A stretch of DNA of 64,000 nucleotides from Amyloporia xantha (GCA_036971615.1 JAYKKR010000013.1:372001-436000); one strand, 5' to 3'; numbered from the stretch's first letter, positions 49,166 through 58,985 are shown. The notes: a model not told the origin generated them from the sequence alone. Program-made: numbers and translations.

Positions 49166-49965
49166 CTAATCTACGGTCGACAAGTCGATGGGAGCGTCGG
49201 GCCCTTCCCCGCCGACCTCAGAGAACGAGCGGTGGCGCGGGGGACAATAAATAGTCTCCCGGTGGTAACGGAAATCCTCCTCTGCAGGGGTACGGGCCCG
49301 CGAGGGACCTCCCTCCCGACGTCCTCCCCTCCCTCCCAGAGCATGAGCGGCAACACGGATCGAGTGCTCTAGGTCTTCGAACGCCCGCGGATAGGGACAC
49401 ATACGGTCCAAAGTGTCCAAGAACTGGCGGGCGACAAGTTCGAGCCGTTCTAAAGCTTCATCGGTACGTTCCTCGGCGATGTGGGGAGGGGTCCAGAAGG
49501 CCTCTTTCGTGTACAACGGGAGGGGAGGCGGAGTACCAGCTTCGTCCTGCTGCACATTGGAACGAACCTCGTCGGGGCTCCAGGCAATCCCAGGATAGGG
49601 GACTGCACCGCGATGGCTCAGGGAGGAGCGGAAGATCGAGTCGATGTAGTGGACGAGTTTGCAGAGGGTGACAAAGGCAGTGAGTGGAGGGAGCGTGAGG
49701 TTCCCTGCGGCTATGGCTTGGGCTCGAGCCTCATAAGCAAGGCGCTGCGGGACAGGACGTGAGGGAAAGGAAAGAGAAGTAAAAGAGAAGGTGGACAAAC
49801 CAGCAGCCAGCGCACTCCGTGCGCCCAGGCAAGCCAAGCAGCCGGATCGGAAGGGCGGAATGAAGGCTCAACAACGCATTCAGCGCAAAGCACATCTACA
49901 AGGAGGAGGTAGCGGCGGACGTGGGGGGAACCGATGGGGTCGGTGGGTTTGGCAGGCTCAGACAT
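49166..49965 (-). CDS. orphan two-exon protein in the repeat region
   Basis: Two exons, 49,965-49,800 and 49,747-49,166, with a clean 52-nt GT-AG intron (49,748-49,799, pyrimidine-rich before CCCGCAG), give about 248 residues: MSEPAKPTDPIGSPHVRRYL...PAAWLAWAHGVRWLL, then RLAYEARAQAIAAGNLTLPP, IDSIFRSSLSHRGAVPYPGI, a Glu/Arg-rich helix (EERTDEALERLELVARQFLD) and the end APIDLSTVD. Its GC content is much higher than that of the surrounding repeats. No known domain is recognised. It may be a gene captured by, or native to, a mobile element, since dispersed repeat copies and an LTR-type leader flank it. No function proposed. Confidence 0.55.
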
Positions 49966-50569
49966 GGCGAATGAGAAGAAGGGAGGGAAGAGCGTGCGGA
50001 AGGAGGATAAGTAAGTCAGAGGAAGAGTCGGAGGGGAGGCAGCGGGAGGTAGCGGGAGGAAGCGGGAGGGAGAGTGACGTGGCAGCGCATGTGGGACGAG
50101 GTATATATGAGGAAGGGGGACGAGGCGGAAGGGGCATCTACCACCTGGTACAAGCTGCGACTGGGACTTTGACTTTCATGCGACCGGGTTTTTCTTGCTC
50201 AGCGGAGCAACACTGCGTTTCACTTCTACGGGAGGGCGAGCAAGCGGCTTGACCCATTTCACTGCGATCCGGGATTTCTACTGCGTACTTAGGACTGCGA
50301 CTGCAACTTGACTGGGATAGCACACTTAGAGCATCCCCCATATACCTACGAGTCTCTAGCTCAATCAATTATTTTCTCTCTTGCTCATCCTCCGTGCCAG
50401 ATGCTGTGAACATCTTCACTCCCCTTCCCCTTCGACTCATTGATCTGTTCCTTCCAGGTGTGCTTATCGCACAGCAGGAGGAGCACCAAGCCTTACAGCA
50501 CCGTACTGAGGGTGAGTACTTACATACCCGTTGTCTATTACCTGTATCGTAGCTTACTTACACTTCTTA
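49966..50569. other. GC-rich promoter-like stretch and upstream leader
   Basis: GGAAGCGGGAGGTAGCGGG-type repeats at about 50,036-50,075 and a TATATATGAGG box at 50,102 could serve divergent transcription: the orphan gene to the left and the LTR-type leader to the right. A donor-like GGTGAGT at 50,510 and an acceptor-like CTTCTTAG at 50,563-50,570 suggest an additional 5' leader intron. Confidence 0.4.
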
Positions 50570-50680
50570 GTCCGTGTCCGTACACTACAGGTAGGCATAT
50601 AGTCTTGCACTCGATACTTGAGCGCACCGTCCGTGTCCGTACGCTACAGTCGTAGGACAACGCTCACACTCTCACTCCCA
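50570..50680 (+). repeat. LTR-type leader with duplicated intron-junction motif
   Basis: A 21-nt motif (50,570-50,590, ending CACTACAG) is followed by GTAGGC. It recurs at 50,629-50,649 with one change, ending CTACAG. The copies frame 50,591-50,649, a 59-nt GT...AG segment. CCTGTA at 50,541-50,546 is complementary to TACAGG at the donor. The segment ends at TCCCA, two bases before the primer-binding site. Confidence 0.55.
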
Positions 50681-50682
50681 TA

Positions 50683-50694
50683 GGTTATGAGCCC
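50683..50694 (+). other. primer-binding site, initiator tRNA-Met anticodon arm type
   Basis: GGTTATGAGCCC is the complement of the initiator tRNA-Met anticodon stem-loop (GGGCUCAUAACC). The same 12 bases follow the 5' LTR of the copia element at 58,764, so this marks the 5' end of a second LTR element whose body is not preserved in recognisable form. Confidence 0.65.
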
Positions 50695-50804
50695 TGCGTG
50701 GAAGCTCTAACTAGCAAGACTCACCGCGTGGACATTCCTTTTATATTTCCCCTCTTTTATTTGCACATCTGCCATGTCATCATCTGTTATGGATCTGGTG
50801 ACTT

Positions 50805-51629
50805 TTGCAGCGTAGCGTTGCTGCTACAGACCCAGTAGAGACCTCGAGTGATACACCGGGCCACTCAGTGAGAGAGGAAGTTGTTCCATTCCATGACACC
50901 AAGACCCTGGACAAGAGCCGGCTGTCGCAACAGCCTCTGCACAAAGACAACATTATCTCCCCATTGCCACACGATGAGGCGCCAAACAATGACGAACACC
51001 CGGACAAGACAGAGAACACGGATTTAGGCCCCAATAACGCCAGGAGGGAAGCAGGGGATGATGGCCACCTGGAGAGCGAGGTTGTAGAGCCGGTTAGGAC
51101 CAAAATCTGCACTCAGTGCGAGGACGACGAGAACACAACGAAAGACATTGGTGACGAGGACAAGGGTGGTGAAGGCAAGACGCAGCATGTTCATGTTGAC
51201 ATGAAGGACAATGACATGGAGGACGAAATGGTGGGAGGTGAGATACAGAACCAAGACGGAGAGGACAGGGAGGAGGGCGGGCAGGGTGAAAGCAAGGATG
51301 GAGGGGAGGACACGCCAGTGGCGGGGGGGACCAGCGAGGGTGTTGAAAGTGAAATCAAGGGGCTGGATAACAAGACTGCAAACAAGCCTTGTTGCAAAGG
51401 ACCTCGCTCGAAATACTCACAACGTCCACGTGCCCCACGCAAGCCAGCCGCGGTAGGGGAGGAGGCTGCAGGTACCGGGAACGCTACGTAGACTCACGCT
51501 CAAAACGCAGCGCCAGCAAGGTCTGCACTGCAAGTCCCCAGTGAAGCAGAACCAGTCACTGAGACCTCGAAGCTGTATGGCCTTCGCACTGCTCCTCGTC
51601 GGCGAGTGGCCCTCGATGACACGGAGTAA
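50805..51629 (+). pseudogene. acidic disordered reading frame with an internal stop
   Basis: A frame of 228 codons (TDPVETSSDTPGHSVREEVV..., later GEDREEGGQGESKDGGEDTP) runs to TAG at 51,489-51,491. It then continues in the same frame for another 45 codons (THAQNAAPARSALQVPSEAE, YGLRTAPRRRVALDDTE) to TAA at 51,627-51,629, where GTAAGTG could be a splice donor. There is a CCxGPRSKYSQRPRAPRK basic patch. No domain is recognised and no ATG lies at its start. By position it follows the primer site at 50,683 and may be the remnant of that element's first gene. Confidence 0.35.
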
Positions 51630-52012
51630 GTGTGAATATGATTATCTCTGTCAAATACTCATTTGAGCTCGCTGGATTTGAGCTTGCCACTCCCAAACGT
51701 CGCCGGCGCTGATGGTGCTTGTAGTTCATGTCAAGTAATGTACAGAAGAATGAGGCAATGGAATTTTTATAATTCTTGGAGATACTGTTTACTGCAAGAG
51801 TGGCTAACTACCAGAACCGTGCTAGTGAACATTGTCATCATTGCTTGGGCCATGATGACAGAGCGCAACATGAGTCAGTGAGGCGTTGCTTGGGCCGCAG
51901 ATCCACTGACAATGGGCGATGTTGAATCGCTTTGGCTGGCCACTCAGCGAGAGGGATTTAAAGGTGCGCGGTTGTGTTTTGCCCCTCCCTTTCCACCCAC
52001 ATACAGTCTGAC

Positions 52013-52634
52013 ATGGCGCCACCGAGCAACTCTCCTCTTGCACGCAAGACCATTTCGTCGACCTTGCACGGCATAGCTACAGCAAGCCGAACAGCAATCA
52101 AGACACGGAATACTAAGGACAAGACGAAGAAAGCATTGAAAGCTTTCGTGGCCAAGCTCGTCTCCCCTGTGCCGGTAGATGCGAGATGTCTACACCGGGG
52201 CAAAATGCAGCTAGCCTATTGGAACGCTGGGAGCAATGTGGGCCAGCGATATAAAGTGGTAAGTATTTCAATCTTCCCGCATGCTATAGTATATTGATAT
52301 TGTCTGAATGCAGTGCTTACAACATGGCTGTCCTCACTACCATCGGCCACAGTATCTGACGGCTCCTTTGGACAACAAGGAGCTCAACCTCATTGACCGC
52401 ATGCGTGCCGCTGTAAGGAATGGGTACACGCTACCCTATGAACGGACAGCAGGGCAGGACGAGACAGCGGAATGGAGGGGATGGGATCACACGGGACAAG
52501 GAAGCACAGCAGAAGCAAGCATTGCATTTGAACGGTGTCAAGTCAGAAAATGTTTCTGCCGCGGTTCACCGGATACGTCAACAGTATCGGGCTATCACGG
52601 TCGTTCGTGTGAGGAGATGGGTATGATCAATTAG
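52013..52634 (+). CDS. small two-exon hypothetical protein, mobile-element associated
   Basis: Exon 1 (52,013-52,258: MAPPSNSPLARKTISSTLHG...VGQRYKV) joins in phase to exon 2 (52,314 onward: CLQHGCPHYHRPQYLTAPLD) over a 55-nt GTAAGT...TGCAG intron. The result is about 189 codons: a basic N-terminal part and a Cys/His cluster. Its last 70 codons run into the dispersed repeat (copy B), so the true C-terminus may be lost. Family not recognised. Confidence 0.35.
52411..52532. repeat. dispersed repeat, copy B
   Basis: Same sequence as 48,985-49,110 (GCTGTAAGGAATGGGTACAC, GGGCAGGACGAGACAGC, TCACACGGGACAAG) with scattered substitutions, in the same orientation. Confidence 0.8.
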
Positions 52635-52739
52635 GGATACGACTTTGTATGAATAGCAATCTGTGGGATTGATCCACTCGACTGGCTGGATGTGTGATGT
52701 AACTGGACTGGACTATACTGGGTTGTGGACTGTGACTCG

Positions 52740-52980
52740 TGGATACGTGACTTGGACTAGAGTTCCATGTGAACAATAGTCAAAGCTGGACTTGACTGCT
52801 TGACGTGGGCTGGCTGACTTGGGCTAAAGTTCCGTGTGAACAATAACCAAACTGGACTCGTGACATAACTGATGATAACGAAGGCGAGTTCCGCAATGAA
52901 CAAGGCCTATGACTGGGCGGGACGTGACGTGACTGATGACGATGAAGGCGAGTTCCGCGATGAACAAGGCCTATAATACT
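52740..52980. repeat. degenerate tandem repeats of about 60-66 bp
   Basis: Two pairs of units. The first pair shares GACTTGG(A/G)CTA and GTTCC(A/G)TGTGAACAATA. The second shares GAAGGCGAGTTCCGC(A/G)ATG followed by AACAAGGCCTAT. The surrounding 52,635-53,330 has no supported gene. Confidence 0.65.
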
Positions 52981-53333
52981 TCTGAGGATGACAACAGGCT
53001 ATAGAAGCACTGATGAGACCCTAGGTGACTGCCTATAGGGAAAGATAGATTTGATCCCTAGTGAAGGTTAGTCTTCAGGCTTTGGGCAACGTTTATGCCC
53101 TCGGCACTGATGCTGATGATGGCGAGGATACTGATACGACGATGACAACGATAATGACAATGATGAACAGCTGGCGGACGCAATGGCAAGAGATACACTG
53201 ATTGCTCAGCGGACTGCCTATGAAGTAAGAAGAACTCTATACTTCAGTGAGGGAAAAGGTAGTAAAGTATTGTACATGCAGCAGGTCTTATATACTAATC
53301 TGAGAGTCCGCTGACTAAGCATTACTAAGCATC

Positions 53334-53552
53334 TCATTTCCTTTCTGTCTCTCTCCCTGCTCCGTCATCCAAACAGTCATCTGGCCATCCATTGGCATAA
53401 ATGCCTCGCTTGGTAAGGGTCTGTGGAGTATCCAATAGCAGAATTCTCTCACTATAGCCTAGGCCCTTCTCCTTAGTCATGCACCTCCAGACTTTGGCTA
53501 GATCAGCCCGTTTGATGGCCGGGTATGAGATCTGGGTGTTTCCTCTCTGCAA
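53334..53552 (-). CDS. short unassigned frame in the repeat region
   Basis: A 72-codon frame (MQRGNTQISYPAIKRADLAK, KGLGYSERILLLDTPQTLTK, GIYANGWPDDCLDD) with a protein-like composition, unlike the surrounding AT-rich DNA. It could be a fragment of a transposase or captured host gene. Family not recognised. Confidence 0.25.
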   Translation of the reverse strand: MQRGNTQISYPAIKRADLAKVWRCMTKEKGLGYSERILLLDTPQTLTKRGIYANGWPDDCLDDGAGRETERK

Positions 53553-54023
53553 TTGAGGTCACATGATGACCTTCCTAAATAGGCTATTATCCCGCCATCA
53601 CCTGAGCATTATCTCTGTGCTCATTCTGATTCTGATTCTGTAGGCTTGTGTAGCCTGAACCAAGGCTTGGAAAAATATGGGATAAATGAGAAAAATTCTG
53701 AATGATCCATTGGTAGGCCTGGGATGATCTGCTGCAGAGATAGCTGGAGTGATTGAGGGAATAATGATGCATTTTATCCATGTCCACGAGCCAAACACTT
53801 TTGGCGCGTGACAACGGAACGACTACAGGACTGTCACGAGTTGACATCGAGTGTTTCTTCCTTTCTATATACGGACAATTTTCTCCTTTTTCTCATTGTT
53901 ATTCTCCTCTCTTATTCAAACAGCCATTCTACTGTACACACAGCGAGCTCCCTGTTCATAGACTTAGACGTGTTGACCATTACAGGTCACATGTCCTCTT
54001 CCCACGGACACCAACTTATGTAG
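53553..54023. other. repeat-region spacer
   Basis: No gene supported. A copy of the ACGGAACGACTACAGGACTG word from the dispersed repeat lies at about 53,815-53,834. Confidence 0.4.
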
Positions 54024-54106
54024 ACCTGATGCACCAACATGTTGGGTAGGCCCAAACGCGGTTATGCACCAGGCAGTGCATTGGCCTGGCTGTTGGTGCA
54101 TCAGGT
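54024..54106. repeat. 83-bp foldback with perfect 16-bp inverted ends
   Basis: ACCTGATGCACCAACA (54,024-54,039) is perfectly inverted at 54,091-54,106. The loop contains further GCACCAGGC...GGCCTGGC complementarity. It could be a miniature element or a transcribed hairpin. Confidence 0.75.
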
Positions 54107-54345
54107 GCTAGGGGCCAAATAGGGCAGGTGTAGTGTGACAGTAGCTGGTGTCGTATGGCTTATAAATCAGGCTGAAAGCGGAAATATACATTAAATCTAT
54201 AGCAGACGTGTATAATTCAAACTCAGCCAGTATGTAAGCATCCAAATAAGGAAGGTGGGCATGTATAGGCTCATTTTGATGCTTGTAATGGTGGCTATTA
54301 GAATCTGCTGCTTATAATGGATTCTAATGAAACATATTACTATTG

Positions 54346-54541
54346 TATACCATTAGAATGCTTACAAATGGGGCTATTCAAATATTGTAATGAAAATTGT
54401 ATTGATCTAGGCTGGTAGAAGCTTGTATTGAATGCCACTGTTATATACCATTAGAATGCTTACAAATGGGGTTATTCAAATATTGTAATACAGATTGTAT
54501 TGGTCTGGGCTAATAAAATTTGTATTGGATGTATGCTTGTT
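54346..54541. repeat. 98-bp tandem duplication
   Basis: Two copies starting TATACCATTAGAATGC, both containing ATTCAAATATTGTAAT, with about 15 percent differences by eye. The flanks 54,107-54,345 and 54,542-54,956 are AT-rich with no gene. Confidence 0.75.
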
Positions 54542-54956
54542 ATATATCAGTAAAAAGCCAAAAAGTGGCAATTCCCAAAATGGGATTGACAAGTACATCT
54601 GCTTGTAGGCAAATGTGGATTTCATATGTTGGCTTTATATGCTTGTATTCCTGGGCCTCTAGGCCTTTCCACTGACCACACAGCCAATACAGAGCAATAC
54701 AGATGCTGTATAACCATTTTCAGCCAAAATAATTTTCATACACACCGCATCCAAAAACATATTTTGTGTTTTTTGGCTCAAGTAAGCAAGCTATGGTGAT
54801 CAAACAAATTTTCCCATATCACTGGAGTGATGGTCTGTGACTTTCATTTATACCATATATGGTAATTTTCACTTTTGACAAACACTCTCCGTGCCCACAG
54901 GGTATATAAGTACACAGGACATACATACAGAGTGTGTAACAGTCATTGAACTATGT

Positions 54957-55295
54957 CTAGATAAGTCTGCAATATGTGTTTGGCATGAGTCTTACACAAG
55001 TTTCACCACTCTTGTTCTGCTCCATGAGAACCTTGCCGTTTCCGTATCCCACGAGGAGTCAATCCTCATATGCTGGATGCCATAGAAGAGCAGTGACAGG
55101 CGACGAAGCCACCAGCTTCTGAACCTCGTGCCCAGATTTCACCTCCAAAACAAAGAGTGTGCTATCATCTCCTCCGCTAGCGAGATACTCTCTCCCAGGC
55201 GAGAAAGCCAGTGCATTGATGGAATCTTTATGGCCCTTGAATGTTAGGGCAAGTGAGTAAGACATGGCAGCTTGGAGAACCGGATGCGCACACAA
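54957..55295 (-). pseudogene. WD40-protein gene fragment with an in-frame stop
   Basis: The minus-strand frame MSYSLALTFKGHKDSINALA, FSPGREYLASGGDDSTLFVL, EVKSGHEVQKLV is one clear WD40 repeat (GH...D, then a degenerate end) plus the start of the next (VTALLWHPAYED). TGA at 55,059-55,061 interrupts it. The same frame then continues LLVGYGNGKVLMEQNKSGET, as intact basidiomycete WD40 proteins often do at this point. Only one or two blades are present, among repeats, so this is a captured or relic fragment. Confidence 0.65.
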
Positions 55296-55889
55296 ACCAA
55301 GGGCTTATAAAAGAAAACAGCCTGCGATCTGGACCTCTTGCCATCGAGTAGCAGCACAATGGGCTGAACAACATGTTAGCAGCTGTGTCATGCATTATCA
55401 TATTAATGAGGCACTCACCACCACACACAAGTCTGAATGAGAGTTGACAATATAGATTTTTCGGCCTAATGAGACTCGTGGGATGTGTATAATTGGAGAC
55501 AGATGATTGTGACCACGTACACTGTGTACGCAGAAAGAACGAAAGACAGAAAACATTTTGACTGACGGTTAATCCGAGAAATGTGAGCAAGATATGACTT
55601 GGTGGGAGCGGGCCAATAAATGGCAGGACGATTCCTGAGGATTTTGAAGTGCTGTCTTCTATCATTGGCCCACAAGGTTCAATAATATAATATTTTCATT
55701 ACAATTGGATCACTTGCCTCTGATTATTCTTCAGACATTGACTCTACAAACTTATAGAGACAATCTGATGGCTGTGAAAACTAATCCCAATAAGTGTATC
55801 AACCCACTATATTAATGTTACAAGCACATGGCAACAGTTATAGAAACAGACTGCAAAGACATTAGAAAAATCGAAAGTAGATCTTGATA
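55296..55889. other. AT-rich spacer
   Basis: No supported gene. Weak minus-strand frames (55,228-55,675) overlap the WD40 fragment in a different frame and lack motifs. Confidence 0.4.
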
Positions 55890-56480
55890 CAGGTGTATTT
55901 CAGTGAATAGTGAAAATCTCAATACAAACATTACAATATTTCCCAATGAAGTAAGTGAGTTCTGTCTGATGGAGTGTAAAAGTGATTTTTGACTCTAACC
56001 CATTAGAAACTCTTGTAGTGTCATTAGAACATTTGCTTACAAAGTGAGCATGCTCTATCAAATGAGCCTACTATCTATTTTTCACATTTTGTAATGACAT
56101 TACACACTCACTCTAATGAGAGTACAAAGTCATCCTAATGATTACATCAGCTTGCTCTTGACCATAAAAACTTACTTTTGAGATCATACATATTCACTTT
56201 AACTGCAAAGCAGACCTGCTCAGGCTATAACAATGCTACTTATCAACCAAATCTTACAACAGCCATATCTCAGTAAGTATTGAGAATTCCAATACAAACA
56301 TTACAACTTTTCCTAATAAAGTAAATAAGTTCTATCTGATGGAATATAAAAGTGATTTTCCACACTAACCACATACAAACTTTTCTAATGTCATTACAAC
56401 ATTTACTTATCAAGTCAATCTTGCCTTTCAGATGGGACCATTATGTATTTCATCCATTTTGCAATGACATTACAAATTTG
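55890..56480. repeat. diverged tandem duplication, unit about 370 bp
   Basis: Segments starting near 55,894 and 56,269 align: both contain CAATACAAACATTACAA, then TTCCCAATGAAGTAAGTGAG or its variant, CTGATGGA(G/A)T(G/A)TAAAAGTGATTTT, and AATGACATTACA. Confidence 0.7.
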
Positions 56481-57380
56481 CTCTAATTACCATTTGAAAG
56501 TCATATCAGACACCTTTGCATTCAAAGTCAGTGTAATGACCATACATATTTGCTCTAATGGCACTACAACTCACTGGAATCACCACACAAACTCATCATA
56601 CTGACCATACAAACTTATCCTAATTATCATTCAAATATATTGTATTGACCCTACAAAGTCACCATAAGTATCATACAAACCTACAAACCTACACTAATCA
56701 CCATTCAAACTGACTCTAATGATCATATAAAGTTACTCTAGTATCACTACAAGCTCACCCTAATCACCATACAGAGTTGCTCTAATCACCATAGAATCAT
56801 ATTGTATTGACTATACAAGTCACTCTAATGATCATATAAACTCAATGTAATCATCATACAAACTTACTCTAATGACCATATGAACTCACTATACAAACTT
56901 GCTCTAATCAACATACAAACTTACTCTAATCCCCATACAAAGTGATTGTAATGACCATACAAACTTACTCTAATAACCATACAAACTCACTCTAATGACC
57001 TTACAAAGTCATTGTAATGATCATACAAACTTAATCTAATCTGCATACAACACCACTCAAATCACCATACAACTTACTCTAATGACCATACAAACTTGAA
57101 GTTACTCTACTCTCCACAGAAAGTTGCTCTAATGGCTAATGGCTCTACAAACTAAGTCTGATTATCATACAAACTCACTCACCCTAGAAACACATTGTAT
57201 TGACATTACCAACTTGCTCTAATGATCATACAAACTCACTACAATTATCATACAAACCTAGTTCAATCAGCATACAATGTCGCACTGATCACCATTCAAG
57301 TTATTCTAGGGGGCATACTAACCTGCTGTGAATACAGCGCAAAGCTCTCTAAGGTCCTTACAAACATGCTCTAATGATAT
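56480..57380. repeat. degenerate short-period array of CTCTAAT / CATACAAA words
   Basis: About 900 bp of loosely periodic (about 20-23 bp) units of the form ACTCTAATGACCATACAAACTT with frequent drift (TTACTCTAAT, CACTCTAATG, CATACAAACT). It resembles an old satellite or the inside of a large non-autonomous element. Confidence 0.75.
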
Positions 57381-58500
57381 CTATATAGCAGGCTTACAAT
57401 GAAGTCTATAAAGAACAGATAAAGCCGTATTTACAGGCTTGCGCTTGGAGCGCATTTTTGGGCACCTAAAAAGTGGCTGACACTCAGAAAGGCAATGATC
57501 ATTGAATAGCAGATTTGTTATGGCCTCAAATCCATAGGAATTTGAATGGGAGATGGATACACTATAGTCCAAGGTCTGGACCAATTTTCAGCCAATTTAA
57601 TTAAGAATTGAAGCCACAGTAATGTGCGCTTTTTTCAATTTCCGGCAATTCCCGTGGGCGTCTACAGGGTGATCCACCGGAAGGGATCGCCCTATGCGCA
57701 CTTAGAATTTTCGCACTTTGGGGTCATGTGACCACTTTTTCTGCTCTTTGGAGGCTCATTCTGGGCGCATTCTGGACTCATAAAAGGTGCAAAAATCATC
57801 TAAAATAAGGGAATGTCTCTCTCCTTCATTTGGAATCCCTATCTGACATTTTTCACATCTCACATACAGCCATATTTCTGCATTTGGGCAAGTGTATATG
57901 GGGTCTATATGCTATAGATAAATAGTAACAAATCTCAAAAAATAGGAGACAGCCTTTCAACAGCCATGGCTACCCCCTGATGTAAGCATTTCCTTATATT
58001 GCAATATTTGAATGTGGTCAATCCAACAGTATACACACTTCAAAGGCCAGTAGGCCGCTGATCTGTCACATGTCCAAGGATAAGCACATGTGATCAGACA
58101 CATGATCTAATCATGTGACATACCATACAAGGACATAGATAAGATATGGGCTGGATCTTATCTCATCAATGTTGGGGGTTGTTTGTACAAGTCGCGTCGT
58201 GCTGGCAGTTTTGTATTGAACTTTGTAATGGATAACAAACTTTTGTATTGGGACTACAACAGTGGTAACAAAAGCCTGACCCTAACCCCAGGATCTTGGG
58301 TGCTTACAATACAAATTTTGTATTGAATTGGGTTCCCACGCTTAGGGCGCAAAAGTTGGTGTCGCGACTTTTGCTCACCAGAGAAACACTTCCTTCGTAC
58401 CTCAGGAATCGTAAAGCTTGAAGCTGAATGCTTTTCTGCGCTAGAGCAATGCGGTTCTTTGGCAGCTCTGGCGTGCCATGTTTGCTGTATGTGGTGTACA
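57381..58500. other. AT-rich flank of the copia element
   Basis: No supported gene. Short frames at 57,381-57,584 and 58,254-58,604 show no family motif; the latter runs into the LTR. Confidence 0.4.
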
Positions 58501-58763
58501 TATTGAGTGTGGTTTTCCCGGTTTCTTTTCATTTGTTTATTTTGTTCAATGGACTCTGAAGAGTGCGCCATAAGCGTGAGACATCTATTCTTATGTAAGC
58601 ACACATGTACTTTGCTCCTGAGTCGAGCTGTAGGTCTCTATCCTTGACACAGCTCGACTTAGGTGAGTATTGTAGTATCTCTCTCAATACACCATCCTTG
58701 ACACAGCTCGACTTAGGCCTTTGGTTGTCTTCTGAGTCTTCAGCAATCACTGCAAGCCTTACA
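58501..58763 (+). repeat. copia 5' LTR
   Basis: Starts (TAT)TGAGTGTGG and ends GCCTTACA. A 24-nt motif at 58,640-58,663 is repeated exactly at 58,694-58,717 (period 54). GTGAGT begins inside the last base of copy 1, and copy 2 ends TTAG. CCTGAGTCGAGCTGT (58,617-58,631) is complementary to both copies' ends. Confidence 0.9.
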
Positions 58764-58775
58764 GGTTATGAGCCC
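58764..58775 (+). other. primer-binding site, initiator tRNA-Met anticodon arm
   Basis: GGTTATGAGCCC directly after the LTR's terminal ACA. It matches the complement of the internal part (anticodon arm) of initiator tRNA-Met rather than its 3' end, the half-tRNA priming known for Drosophila copia. Confidence 0.75.
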
Positions 58776-58985
58776 CGTGCTCTGACGCCTCAGAACACCA
58801 TATCTGCCTGTCCTACAGCTCCCTGTCGCTCTACAGGCCTGAGACATCCCATCTGAGTGCCCTATCACTCTTATCAGCTCAGATCAGCACCATCCATCGA
58901 TAAATGGATAAATCACTCAAATCGTTCGCTGCTGCCCTGCGTCTTCTCTCCCATCCCACCACCTTGCTCGCCGTTGACTGCTGCT

